The notes below the pieces were generated by a model, which worked only from the letters and a program-made list of their open reading frames with translations, ran no database searches and had not been told where the DNA came from. Of a DNA stretch of 64,000 nt, positions 1 to 11,665 are shown in pieces. This DNA comes from Allium sativum (Eukaryota; Streptophyta; Magnoliopsida; Asparagales; Amaryllidaceae): the NCBI GenBank assembly GCA_030737875.1, contig CM060915.1, forward strand, positions 362,139,863 through 362,203,862, read 5' to 3'. Position numbers and translations under genes: made by a program. Numbering within the stretch: the first letter of the stretch is position 1; the number at the start of each line of letters is the position of its first letter.

Positions 1-2355
1 GTCCATCTCTGTTCCATGACTCACTGCTCATCATCATGCTTTCAGCGTCTTTTGTTTCATTCCATTCTGTCCGCATACATGAGATTTGTACCGTTATAAT
101 TGCACGACTTAACTAAAACAATTATTTCAGAATTAACGTTCAATTATTTTACTTACGTTGGTTAAATACAAATCTTGCCGACCGTATCAGTTCTCCCTTT
201 GTTCTGGTTTGGAATCCATCTCGTTCCTGTATCAAACCATAATACCCTTTAATTAAGATCATTCCTAATCACATTAGTTATGGATAAATAAATTACTTAA
301 TTAAGTTAAATAATGCATTAGTGTATATTAAGTTCTAATTGCTTTAACTATTAACAGTTACAGGGCCGACTTCCTCCTTTTTGTTTCATCGTTCTCGCCA
401 CACTCAACACCTAAAACATGCGGGATATCAATTTAGAGGCCAACTAATTAATTTAGTGTTAAATTCCTTAATTAAGATAAACACATAAATAATTACGTTT
501 TACTAAATTTACTGCTCCTATTCTTCTCGTTAACTTCTGTTCAAATAACATACCACGCAAACCCCTTCTTTTCTCTTCCTATGTTCGACGTCCACCTGCC
601 ATGAGAGATAAAGGATTTAAACACAAATAATTAGTTAATTAGGATTAAATTAGTTTTAATTAGGAATTAACAAATGCTGTATATCAGTAATTCAAGCCGA
701 TCCTCACGTTCAAGCTTCCGTATTCACATCGTTTTGTTCAGAATACCCAAACAACTACTCGACTCCAACACGTCCTTATCCATCTATCGCTGCTCCTCCA
801 TCTTGTTATTCACGGGGTACTGCTCACCGGTTGTGTCCATATTTGCATTTAATTTCTGCTTCACATAATTTAAAGTACTGCCTTCATGTTGCTTAACTCC
901 AAAACATCCGATACCCCCTCACACCGAGTTCAACTTCACCTCTGCCGCAGTCAGTTCCGATGACCGGTGTGCCAACGGAAAGTGCCACCAAAAGCGGCTT
1001 CGTCCCCTCGCCTAACACCAGAAATATCACCATGCACGATTTGATCCTTGGCCGGAAATCACCCTTCAAACGCAGCTGGTCTCGAGTCCAATTCCGGCGA
1101 GCACAGCGTTCCAACGCCCATCACCACCGGTCCTAACTTAGATCTTGTTGAGAGGAGCGGTTTTCTATTGGTGGTGTTCGATTTAATGGAGTAGATGACG
1201 ACATCGAGAGGGAGGTTTGTGGTGGAATTTTGGACGTTAATTTTAGGGTGGAGGCGGAAATCTCCCGTTGACCACGCTGAACTGTGTTGACGAAAATAAG
1301 GGTTTTGGAAAGAGGTATATATAATGGTAGGAAAATTATATTATATTAATTAACGAAACTTCGTCGCAAAGTAACACACCAAAACCACCACAAACAATTT
1401 CTGTTTACTGATAAAAAGGCTAATCTTGGTGTAAAAAGGTATTCCGGACCTAATGGGACAAGTTTCGTCGAAATCCGAGGTCGTATGAAAAAAAATCCTT
1501 TATAAAACCAGAAATGAACACGCGTTTAATTTTTCCACGATCACCAGATAAATCGAATCAACTTGAAACTTTCAAATCCTACAATAATTTGTTGATACGA
1601 ACCCAACGGCACCAGTTTCGTCGCATTCTGAGTCTGTTTCCCTGGTAGGCTATTTTTACCGTGCACCGCCATACCCTTTTTAACGCCAAATTATCCGGTC
1701 TCTAAAAATAACAAACTATATGCCTATCTTGACTCTAATCGACGATACGAACTCAACGGGACTGGTTTCGCGGCTTTATTCGATCGTCTGCTCAAGTTAC
1801 ACTCAAAAATCCTTTATTAAATTAAATACGCGCTATAGAAAATGAACGGGCGTTTACGGTTACCGTGGTCACATACGACATCGCATTTCCATGCCATTCA
1901 CCACCATGCAATAATTTAACGCAACGGTCCCAATGAAACTGATTTCGTCGAAATCCGAGATCGTTCGCAAAATGGCCATTTTAAAGGTCAATATTTTAAT
2001 AACGATTTCCATAGCGTTTTTTCCAAATTTTGTTTTGCCCATAACTTACAATCTATAATACGAAATCTGGATTTTTCTCTTTCATATGAAAATTATCGTC
2101 AATACGGTCCCAATGTTTCTTGTTACACAGAAATCCGACTTATATCGGGCTCTGTATATCCAGTTGAAGTTCAAAATTCGAATTTATGAACTGCACGCCA
2201 TTTTCAAGCTCGATTTATATTATATAAATTATATAACGTTCGAACTTCGTTTACTCAACGAATTAAATATTAAAAACCATTATATTTCCAAATATAATAT
2301 TTAAAATAAATAAATTAAATTAAATATTTGACGGCCAAAAACACGGGTCGTTACA
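1..2355 (-). repeat. 3' LTR of element F (partial)
   Basis: This matches 7570-9924 base for base in length, with scattered substitutions. It ends GGGTCGTTACA directly before the reverse-complemented polypurine tract. It is the U3-proximal 2.4 kb of the LTR and holds a TATA-like run at 1316-1323 (minus strand). Open frames inside it are short and disagree with the sister copy, so none is called a gene. Confidence 0.88.
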
Positions 2356-2370
2356 TTCTTTCCCCCTTAA
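2356..2370 (-). other. Polypurine tract of element F
   Basis: On the minus strand this is a G/A-rich run (TTAAGGGGGAAAGAA) immediately before the LTR start TGTAACGACCC. It is preceded by TTCGAGGACGAAAT, the motif commonly seen just upstream of the plus-strand primer in plant Ty3/gypsy elements. Confidence 0.85.
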
Positions 2371-3156
2371 AATAATTTCGTCCTCGAAATTGCTAAGGTA
2401 GAGAACGACCTAAGTTAAAAATTATTCGTTTACTTCTTAACTTCAGTTTCCACTGAACTAATTTATTTTAATTAAAATATTAATTTATTCCTACTAACGA
2501 AAATTTTCAAAAATCCCGAAAATTTTCTAACACCTTAAATTTCCAAAAAAATTCGTCAGCACCTCCTTTATACGGCTTAGTCGGTATAACTCCAACTCGC
2601 CTTTCTAGGCCTTCTCCAAGCCAAAAGAAAATAAAACAGCCAAGCGACTTGCCAAATAGGCTCATAAATCACCAAATCCATATAAAAATAAACGTGTAGC
2701 TTTTTGTTGGGCATATCCTTATATCCTTTCCCTCTGCTACCTTGTCAGCATATACAAGTGTATTCCCAAACCAAATTCCAATTTTATCCTCAAAACCAAA
2801 TCCTTCACGCATTGAAGCCAAATCCCATCCTTAACTCAATTTCCAACCATTATCAATTTCAACTCTTAACTTCCCAGTCCAACACCATTTCAGATTCCTG
2901 TCTCACGATTCAAAATCTGATTCGACTTGACATATTATATCCTGGTTCAATTTCCAGTTAATTGGTTTCAGTTCAATTCATATTTGCTTTCTATTTAATT
3001 TTGCCTTTATTCAAACAATTTCCTGGGAGTTTTTAAATAGTTCAGCTTTTTCAAAAATCAAATATTCCTTTTCAGGATTCAAAACTGGTTTTTCTCAAAA
3101 CAATTCAAAACAAGATTTTTGATAGTAATCCGTCACTTAGAACTCGGAAATGAACA

Positions 3157-3181
3157 CTGATGATGTGGCCAACATCATCAG
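3157..3181. repeat. Inverted repeat in F internal region
   Basis: The arms CTGATGATGT and ACATCATCAG flank GGCCA. The same palindrome, perfect over 24 bases, recurs in the internal region of the unrelated-looking family A at 10192-10215. A conserved role in the RNA, such as dimerisation or packaging, is possible but is inference. Confidence 0.75.
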
Positions 3182-3818
3182 AGTTATTTCCCAGCTATCA
3201 AAGTGAGTTCAATACTATATCATTTTTCAAAACTCATATCTTAAACACTTTCATTTTGATATCCTTTTCAAAATATCATTCACGATACTTGTAAACAATT
3301 TAAAATCTCCTAGGATCTTAAAATTTTCTTATATTTAACTCAAATCCCTTTATGAACACTTTTCCCAGTTTTCAGCATTTTAATTCCAATTCTGATTTTA
3401 ATTTCAGATTTAATAAATCTACTTTTATATTATACGAATTCTAATTGGTTATTTATATAACCATTTCAATTATAATTAACCAACACATCCAATATATTAT
3501 AATATTTCCAATATATATATTTTCTTTATATCAAAATATAATTTGGGTAAATTATTTCATTTACCCTCTTTCAAAACATACTATGTCGGTTTATCGTACT
3601 TGAGTGTTTAGAAACCCCTATCGACATATTGGATCAAACCGATCGATCAGAACTCATAAACAACCCAACCAATAAATCTCCACAATATAAAACAATTTTT
3701 TTTATAAAATCTACAAGTACGTTCACTCGTATATACACACTCAAACTCAATCTAGGGTATTACTAACCCCATCTCAATTGAGTCACGCCACAGAGCCAAG
3801 GTAATCATTTAACCTTCA

Positions 3819-3830
3819 GCTCTGATACCA
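3819..3830 (-). other. Primer binding site of element F (initiator tRNA-Met type)
   Basis: The minus strand reads TGGTATCAGAGC one base after the LTR end. This is the 12-base complement of the 3' end of plant initiator Met tRNA, used by Tekay/Del chromoviruses and many copia elements. Confidence 0.92.
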
Positions 3831-4050
3831 CTGTAACGACCCAAGGATTTCCGGCCCTGGAAATCGACATAAATACCTTTACCGTAACTCATGCCGACCC
3901 TCCAAGCACCAAAAACACTGGATAGTTATTAGAAAGAGATTAGAGGGTGAGATAAGGAAGAAAGAAATATTAGAATGGAAGAAAAAGAAGAAACACCACA
4001 ACACAGAATCTCACATCGCAGCGGAACAAAATATAATACAGAAATAAATC

Positions 4051-4056
4051 TTTATT
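4051..4056 (-). terminator. Possible polyadenylation signal in F LTR
   Basis: AATAAA on the minus strand lies about 25 bases upstream of a TTCCGCTG motif that is conserved near the LTR 3' end in most families of this window. Element B has the same order (AATAAA then TTCCGCTG). Position and context fit the R/U5 border; use is inferred. Confidence 0.5.
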
Positions 4057-7000
4057 GAGAGCTTTAAAAATACTTACAGTATCAGAGAACATCACACAAC
4101 AGGACAGTTATAGTAACCTGTTCCCATATACAACACACAGCGGAATAGTAGCTATATAATATCATACGTTTGGACACCTCCAGCTCATCTCTGGACTTCA
4201 CAGCATTCGATGACCTGAACCTGTACATCCCGGGCTAACCCGAGCATTTACAAAACACCGGGTCAGTCTGGTGAACCAGAGTGAGATAAACTCGCACAGT
4301 ATTAAGGGTATCACACAACCTAATTTTAAAGTTAAAATCTTTTCAAAAGAAAAGGATAATCGTAAGACCAAATCCACACATAAACACGGACGGTTTTTAC
4401 CTTACGATAACCCAAAACAGTTTTGAAACCAATATCTTTTCTGATATTATAATAATGTCTAAATACAAGTAAATAACAATCTAGTGGAACGCTTGCATCT
4501 CACGCTCCACATATATAGTATACAATCAAAAAAACCGCGGGCGCTTATTGGAGATTGGATTCCAACTATGACAAGGTATGGGACCACCTGCCGATAGTGT
4601 ATCTCTAGAGGCAAATACACTGGGTTCAACAAGAACTTCTTGCAACCCGGCCCTCACATGACCAACCACTCATTTCGCTTGAGTGTATCGAATGTATATC
4701 ACCGACGGTTGGGATCAGCAACCCCCTCCCGAAAAGGGACAGCATCGAAACATAGATTAAAGAAGCAACTAGGATTTTCTCTAGATAGATGATTATACAA
4801 CCTAATGGGAGCGACCCACATAACCATGCTGCCTGCTCGATTTTTGTCATTTCCCGGTTGGTGAGGCTTGAGGTTTAGATTAACTTCTGAACCTCTGGTC
4901 ATCATTCACTTTGAATGCCACATCGTCAGATCTGTCAGATATCACTAATTGACGTCCACAAAAATACTCTAGCTAGAAGCTAAGAGAACGGTGATTCTCC
5001 GCCAACAACTATAGCATGTTTGATGAAATCCACGTACGTGACCCTTTAGAAATACTCTGTCAGACACTTGTCCATACAAGTCATCCAGGAACAGGATGAA
5101 CCGAAGGCACTCTCCTACCGCCTTCATATAGGAATCACCACATGGATCAGTAGCGAGAAGTCCGTGCAACCCGTAGATTCCAACCATGGCAGAATCAGAG
5201 CTTATCTCTGCTTGCCAGGCAGAAAATATTAGTGGTTCTTCCATTTATGAAAAACCCACGGTCTTCAATGCTCCAACCCGATCATCTTCTGAGATTTTCA
5301 CGTATTTGTTGGTCGGAATGGTTTTCGAATATAAATTCGATCCCGGTCTTTCCGTACCAACAATCTTATTGGAAAGATTTGATAGTCGGTGATTTAACTA
5401 TCAAAATAAACAGTGTTTCAATCATGACACTCCAATGAGTTCACTGGTTCAGTATTCAGCATCACTTGGCCATTTAATTAAACAAATTTATTCGCTTCTA
5501 CTTAATTAAACTTTCAACTCTTTTAATATCTAAAATACGATATTTGAATCTTATATACTAATGTTCTCAAAAACCAATTCTTTATATTATGTAGTAGAAT
5601 AACCATATTCAATTTACACTTAATTCTCCTTTCAAAACACCTGTTACATCATTCTCTGTTATTTAAACTTGGGAAGATCCACTTAACTTATTATTCGTAA
5701 ACAACGTTACGCAATATCCTTCATTTCATTCTCGAACCATAACTAATATTGATTAGTATAGAATAAAGTTAACTTTACATTCTCTTTACTTCGGGTCTCT
5801 CGTTTTATATATATATATATATCCCGTTTCCACCAACATCACATTATTTCACTAATGGAAATAATCAATTATCGCTAACCTCTCTTACGATTACCAACTA
5901 ATATCATCTTCAGATAATCCCGATGTTGTTCAAGTTGGGGTATTCTAATTACCTCTCAGACCTTGACCAACAACGTTTTTATCCTCAGATAGATATAAGT
6001 TGTAATCAAACTCATATTCCATTTCAGTTTCAAAACCATTCCCATCATAACTTGGATTTGGTTATACCACCCCACGGCCTAGTTCTTTAACCCCAATTCA
6101 CTTTTACCAATCTTCTTTCAAATCTATTCGACCATTCCCCACTTTGGAAATCTTATTTCAATTTTCCCTTTTTACTTGATCTCATTTCAAATAACGTTAA
6201 TTCAATATTAACGCTTTTACACTTTGAATCTCATTTATATACTCTGGTTTATCTTAACCCTTTTTATCGTAATCTCCTTTCACTTCATTCAAATAATTAA
6301 GTAACGTTTATTTCCTTTCACCATTCAATTGGATTACATGTCACATTCGGTCACTTTTTAAATGAATTCCCATTTAAAAAGTAAATTTCCAAATTTTCAT
6401 TTATTACAATTATAACTTATTTTAATCATTAACTACTTTAGTAGTAAATTCCTTTATTAACTAAGTAAAATAGTAAATCCCTTTTTAAAACCTTATTTAA
6501 ATTTAAACAATATTCATTAAACTATTCAAATCAAAACACATCAATTTGATGATCAAATTCCAATTCAAAATGGTCGATTTAATTAACTCAAAACTCGATT
6601 TCTCATTAACCGGTTCTAATTAATCCTCATTTTAAATTAATTAAAAATATAATTAATTAATTTAAATAATCCCATTAATTGTTCTCTTTACAAAAATTAT
6701 CAAAGTTTAACCATTCGATTTATTCTCGTTCTTGTACTTGTAAATCTGATTAACATGAGAATTTACTTTATAAAATAATTTATTAACAAATAGAAGTCTT
6801 AAATAAGTAAAATATTTATTTATTTCTATTTAATAACTTTTATTCAAAATAATACCTTTCAAAATCTATATCTAGTTATAAAATAATTTTTATAGCTTCA
6901 TTTCTATCGATTCACCTGACGGTGAATCAATATTTATAAAACGATTGATTTCATAGGCCATACACTGCCAAATACCCAACCAATATCACCCATTGGTTTA

Positions 7001-8884
7001 AACAAACACAGGTTGACTTTTTAGTAAATGATCACAAACGAAATCAATCACCAATCATGGCAGTTCATATATGATAATATTAAAATAGATAATACATTTG
7101 AGGAATCCGGTTGGATCCCTCCAACCTGTTCTTCCCTGTATTCAAAATGGTTATCACAATCCAGATCATTCTGTTTGATTTAACTGATAACAATAAATGA
7201 CGGCCATTTAACATCAACCACAAGAAATGCAAACAATTTAACAGTTTAAACACGTTTATAAAATAAACGTGACCAATAAGGTAAGTTTCCTTTATTGGAA
7301 CCAGCCGTTAAAAATAACGGTTTGGTATTTCACTGAAATTAAACACAGTTTAATTTCATCAGTTAAACCAACAAACAAATGTATAACTAGCAAACAGGCA
7401 ACCATCAGCAAATAAGGCACACAAAATGAAAACCCAATTTATATAAAATATAAATGGGAAAACTGAGTGAGTTTAACTCACCTTGAGTTGGTACGCTGTT
7501 TAAACAACTGATCTTGGTTAAATTAAACAAGTGTTTAATTTAACAGAAAATCCGGTTGATTCCAATTTCGTCCATCTCTGTTCCATGACTCACTGCTCAT
7601 CATCATGCTTTCATCGTCTTTTGTTTCATTCCATTCTGTTCGCATACATGAGAGTTGTACCGTTATAATTGCACGACTTAACTAAAACAATTATTTTAGA
7701 ATTAACGTCCAATTAGTTTAATTACTTTGGTTAAATACAAATCTGGCCGACCGTATCAGTTCTCCCTTTGTTCTGGTTTGGAATCCATCTCGTTCCTGTA
7801 TCAAACCATAATACCCTTTAATTAAGATCATTCCTAATCACATTAGTTATGGATAAATAAATTACCTAATTAAGTTAAATAATGCATTAGTGTAGATTAA
7901 GTTCTAATTACTTTTACTATTAACAGTTACAGGGCCGACTTCCTCCTTTTTGTTTCATCGTTCTCGTCACACTCAACACCTGAAACATGCGGGATATCAA
8001 TTTAGAGGCCAACTAATTAATTTAGTGTTAAATTCCTTAATTAAGATAAACACTTAAATAATTACGTTTTACTAAATTTACTGCTCCTATTCTTCTCGTT
8101 AACTTCTGTTCAAATAACATACCACGCAAACCCCTTCTTTTCTCTTCCTATGTTCGACGTCCACCTTCCATGATAGATAAAGGATTTAAACACAAGTAAT
8201 TAGTTAATTAGGATTAAATTAGTTTTAATTAGTAATTAACAATTACTGTATAACAGTAATTCAAGCCGATCCTCACGTTCAAGCTTCCATATTCACATCG
8301 TTTTGTTCAGAATACCCAAACAACTGTTCGACTCCAACACGTCCTTATCCATCAATCGCTGCTCCTCCATCTTGTTATTCACGGGGTACTGCTCACCGGT
8401 TGTGTCCATATTTGCATTTAATTTCTGCTTCACATAATTTAAAGTACTGCCTTCATGTTGCTTAACTCCAAAACATCTGATACCCCCTCACACCGAGTTC
8501 AACTTCACCTCTGCCGTAGTCAGTTCCGATGACCGGAGTGCCAACGGAAAGTGCCACCAAAAGCGGCTTCGCCCCCTCGCCTAACACCAGAAATATCACC
8601 ATGCACGATTTGATCCTTGGTCGGAAATCACCCTTCAAACGCTGCTGGACTCAAGTCTAATTCCGGCGAGCACAGCGTTCCAACGCCCATCACCACCGGT
8701 CCTAACTTAGATCTTGTTGAGAGGAGCGGTTTTCTATTGGTGGTGTTCGATTTAATGGAGTAGATGACGACATCGAGAGGGAGATTTGTGGTGGAATTTT
8801 GGACGTTAATTTTAGGGTGGAGGCGGAAATCTCCTATTGACCACGCTGAACTGTGTTGACGAAAATAAGGGTTTTGGAAAGAGA

Positions 8885-8892
8885 TATATATA
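8885..8892 (-). promoter_or_regulatory. TATA-like site of F 5' LTR
   Basis: A TATATATA run on the minus strand lies about 1.03 kb into the LTR and is followed by a pyrimidine-rich, more GC-rich leader. It is kept in the sister LTR at 1316-1323. Placement matches the TATA position in element C's LTR. Confidence 0.45.
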
Positions 8893-9924
8893 GTGGTAGG
8901 AAAATTATATTATATTAATTAACGAAACTTCGTTGCAAAGTAACACACCAAAACCACCACAAACAATTTCTGTTTACTGATAAAAAGGCTAATCTTGGTG
9001 TAAAAAGGTATTCCGGACCTAATGGGACAAGTTTCGTCGAAATCCAAGGTCGTATGAAAAATACTCCTTTATAAAACCAGAAATGAACACGCGTTTAATT
9101 TTTCCACGATCACCAGATAAATCGTATCAACTTGAAACTTTCAGATCTTACAATAATTTGTTGATACGAACCCAACGACACCAGTTTCGTCGCATTCTGA
9201 GATTGTTTCCCCGGTAGGCTATTTTTACCGCGCACCGCCATACCCTTTTTAACGCCAAATTATCCGGTCTCTAAAAATAACAAACTATATGCCTATCCTG
9301 ACTCTAATCGACGATACGAACTCAACGGGACTGGTTTCGCAGCTTAATTCGATCATCTGCTCAAGTTACACTCAAAAACCCTTTATTAAATTAAATACGC
9401 GCTATAGAAAATGAACGGGCGTTTACGGTTACCGTGGTCACATATGACATCGGTTTTCCATGCCATTCACCACCGTGCAATAATTTAACGCTACCATCCC
9501 AATGAAACTAATTTCATCAAAATCCGAGATCGTTTGCAAAATGGCCATTTTAAAGGTCGATATTTTAATAACGATTTCCACAGCGTTTCTTCCAAATTTT
9601 GTTTTGGCCATAACTTACAATCTATAATACAAAATCTGGATTTTTCTCTTTCATAGTAAAATTATCGTCAATACGGTCCCAATCTTTCTTGTTACACAGA
9701 AATCTGACTTATATCGGGCTCTGTATATCCAGTTGAAGTTCAAAATTCGAATTTACGAACTGCATGCCATTTTCAAGCTCGATTTATATTATATAAATTA
9801 TATAACGTTCGAACTTCGTTTAATTAACGAATTAAATATTAAAAACCATTATATTTCCAAATATAATATTTAAAATAAATAAATTAAATTAAATATTTGA
9901 TGGCCAAAAACACGGGTCGTTACA

Positions 9925-10895
9925 AATACCAATGAGGATGACCCCTTAGAGATGGGATCAGTAGTATCCTAGAATGAGTTTCAAAGAGTGTTATTTTTTA
10001 AAATAAAAATAAAAACAAATTTTGTTTTGAAAATTTAAACCTAATTATACGTATTTGAGTATTTTATTTTATTTATAATTTGGACCATCGAGTATATGAA
10101 GATTTTGAATATACGCGTAATTGACGTATGTCCGAAGCCTCAAATATACTGGATAGATATAGAATCACACTCTAGTCACCTGGGGATGATTCTGATGATG
10201 TGGCCACATCATCAGCATCTGTGCTCGAGTTTCGAAAGTAGGATATCTATATATTTCCAATTGACTGTTGTGAGAACCAAAACATAGTTAGGGTTTATTG
10301 TTGCGATTTGACACTAAAAATATGATTTTCGACTGTATATTAAAGTTATACGTTTGAAAAGTTAACCAACTGATTGATTGTTGGTTGTGATGCTTGATTA
10401 TTAGTTTAACTAATTAAAATGCTGGAATAATAAAATCAATATCTAAGTGAAAGGTAAATTTAGCCAAATCGAATCAAATATTGAACTGAATTGAAACTTG
10501 ATTACAATTGCATGTGTGTACATGTATCTACATTGAACAGGTCATAGCATGGAAGCTAAGAAGAGGAATAAAATTGTATGCCCGACAAATAGGTAAATGT
10601 TTACTGTTTTCTTGGGTTTTGACTATTTTATAAGCCGATTGGCTGGCCGCTTGGACTTTTCTTTTTCTTTTGAATTAATGAGGGCCCTGTGAGGCAAGTT
10701 GCGGTTTTAAAGGTCTCCCCGTACAAAGGAGGTTATGACAAAAAGTTTTGAAAATTTAGGATATTAGCCAAATTTTTGAGAAATTGGAAAATTCTTAGAA
10801 ACTGAAAAGTTGAAGAATGAAAGTTGAGTTGGTTGGTTAAACAACTTTCAGCTTCGTTCCTTTCCGAGAATGGAAAGATTTTAAGTGGGGTAGAT
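9925..10895 (+). other. Internal region of A, copy 1 (5' end displaced by F)
   Basis: It aligns with 30074-31050 throughout, including the tail TTAAGTGGGG polypurine tract at 10881-10895. It carries no plausible protein. The second half, from about 10540, resembles the 3' untranslated tail of element C's internal region (from about 47020), including the phrases TTGAACAGGT and CCGTACAAAGGAGG. Confidence 0.8.
10192..10215. repeat. Perfect 24-base palindrome in A internal copy 1
   Basis: CTGATGATGTGG is followed directly by its reverse complement. Copy 2 has it at 30347-30370 with one change, and element F has it with one extra central base at 3157-3181. Confidence 0.85.
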
Positions 10896-11279
10896 TGTAA
10901 CAACCCGGATTTTCTGAACCAATTTAAAAAAGTTATTTATCTATTTTAATGGATTTTGAAAATTTAAAAGAATAACGACTAAAAATTTATTTTAATCGAT
11001 GTTAGAACGTATAAATTTATTTTAATTATAATATGAGCCTGAAATGGCGTGGTAGTTTGAAAATTCGATTTTAAATTTCAAATGAATGTATAGAATTCTA
11101 AATAAATAGGATTTCAGTAATACCAGAAATATTTGAATTTGTTTAATAATATCTTTCTAATGAATGTAAGAAACCGAGATTATATAATATAAATTGAAAG
11201 TTATGTCCAGTTTAAAATTTGAAATAGTCGCTATGAAATTTATATATTTTAATATAATATATAGCCCTTAAAAATAGCC

Positions 11280-11665
11280 ATTTTGCAAACGACCCCCGTT
11301 TTCGACGAAACCACTTTTGTTGGATCCGGAATGTCAAATTACTGCAAGATTCCAATTTTCGTAATTTTTGGAATTAATATGTGAGCATAGTAAGTTTAAA
11401 TGTGTTTTCAATTTAAATTTGAATTTAATCAACCAGTTAAAAAGGCCATTTTTCAAACGATCTCCGAATTCGACGAAATTAGTTTTTTTGTGACCGTATT
11501 TGAAGAACATAGAAAGAATCCCAAATTTCGTAATTTTTGGAGCCAATATGTGGCTGTGCACAATAAATTGTGAATCGATCAGCCATTTAAGCCAGAAACT
11601 GAGCTTTTTGAGCAAACAAACTCGGAATTCAACGAAACTAGTTTTGTGAGGACCGTATCGTCAAG
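11280..11665 (+). repeat. Spaced palindromic modules at the LTR 5' end of A
   Basis: Three variants of GACGAAACTAGTTTTGTTGG start near 11304, 11472 and 11631, spaced about 168 and 159 bases, each preceded by CAAACGAYCTCSGAATTC-like sequence and followed by ACCGTAT or TCCGGAA. The core ACGAAACTAGTTTTGT is nearly self-complementary. The same modules occur in C, G, H and (reversed) F. Confidence 0.7.

Larger units (their letters stand above)
2356..3831 (-). other. Internal region of element F, no coding capacity
   Basis: This 1476-base stretch between polypurine tract and primer site is AT-rich and has no reading frame resembling gag, protease, RT or integrase. The only structured feature noted is a near-perfect inverted repeat at 3157-3181. 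The coding-free interior implies mobilisation in trans. Confidence 0.8.
1..9924 (-). mobile_element. Element F: non-autonomous giant-LTR retrotransposon, left end outside window
   Basis: Bases 1-2355 and 7570-9924 are near-identical direct repeats of equal length and end in the same GGGTCGTTACA terminus. Between them lie, in minus-strand order, an LTR starting at 9924, a tRNA-Met-type primer site (3819-3830), a 1.5 kb internal region and a polypurine tract (2356-2370). The complete LTR is therefore 3832-9924 (6093 bases), and the left LTR continues about 3.7 kb beyond the window. No gag or pol reading frame is present, so this fits a LARD-type element (large retrotransposon derivative) that depends on another element's proteins. 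The right flank AATAC (9925-9929) is the probable TSD, but its partner lies outside the window. The two LTR copies differ by a few percent by eye. Confidence 0.85.
3832..9924 (-). repeat. 5' LTR of element F, 6.1 kb
   Basis: The termini are TGTAACGACCC and GGGTCGTTACA, so the LTR ends form inverted repeats. In minus orientation it holds a series of GAAAC/GTTTC modules roughly 150-180 bases apart (about 9020, 9170, 9320, 9500, 9675), a TATA-like site at 8885-8892, and near its 3' end a TTCCGCTG motif (4019-4026) with an AATAAA at 4051-4056. The stretch 4500-5000 resembles, by eye, the reverse complement of the late LTR segments of C and A. No convincing gene lies inside. Confidence 0.85.

Noticed and set aside
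3819..3830. TGGTATCAGAGC considered as part of a tRNA gene
   Set aside because: Only the 12-base primer complement is present, with no cloverleaf around it, and it abuts an LTR end.
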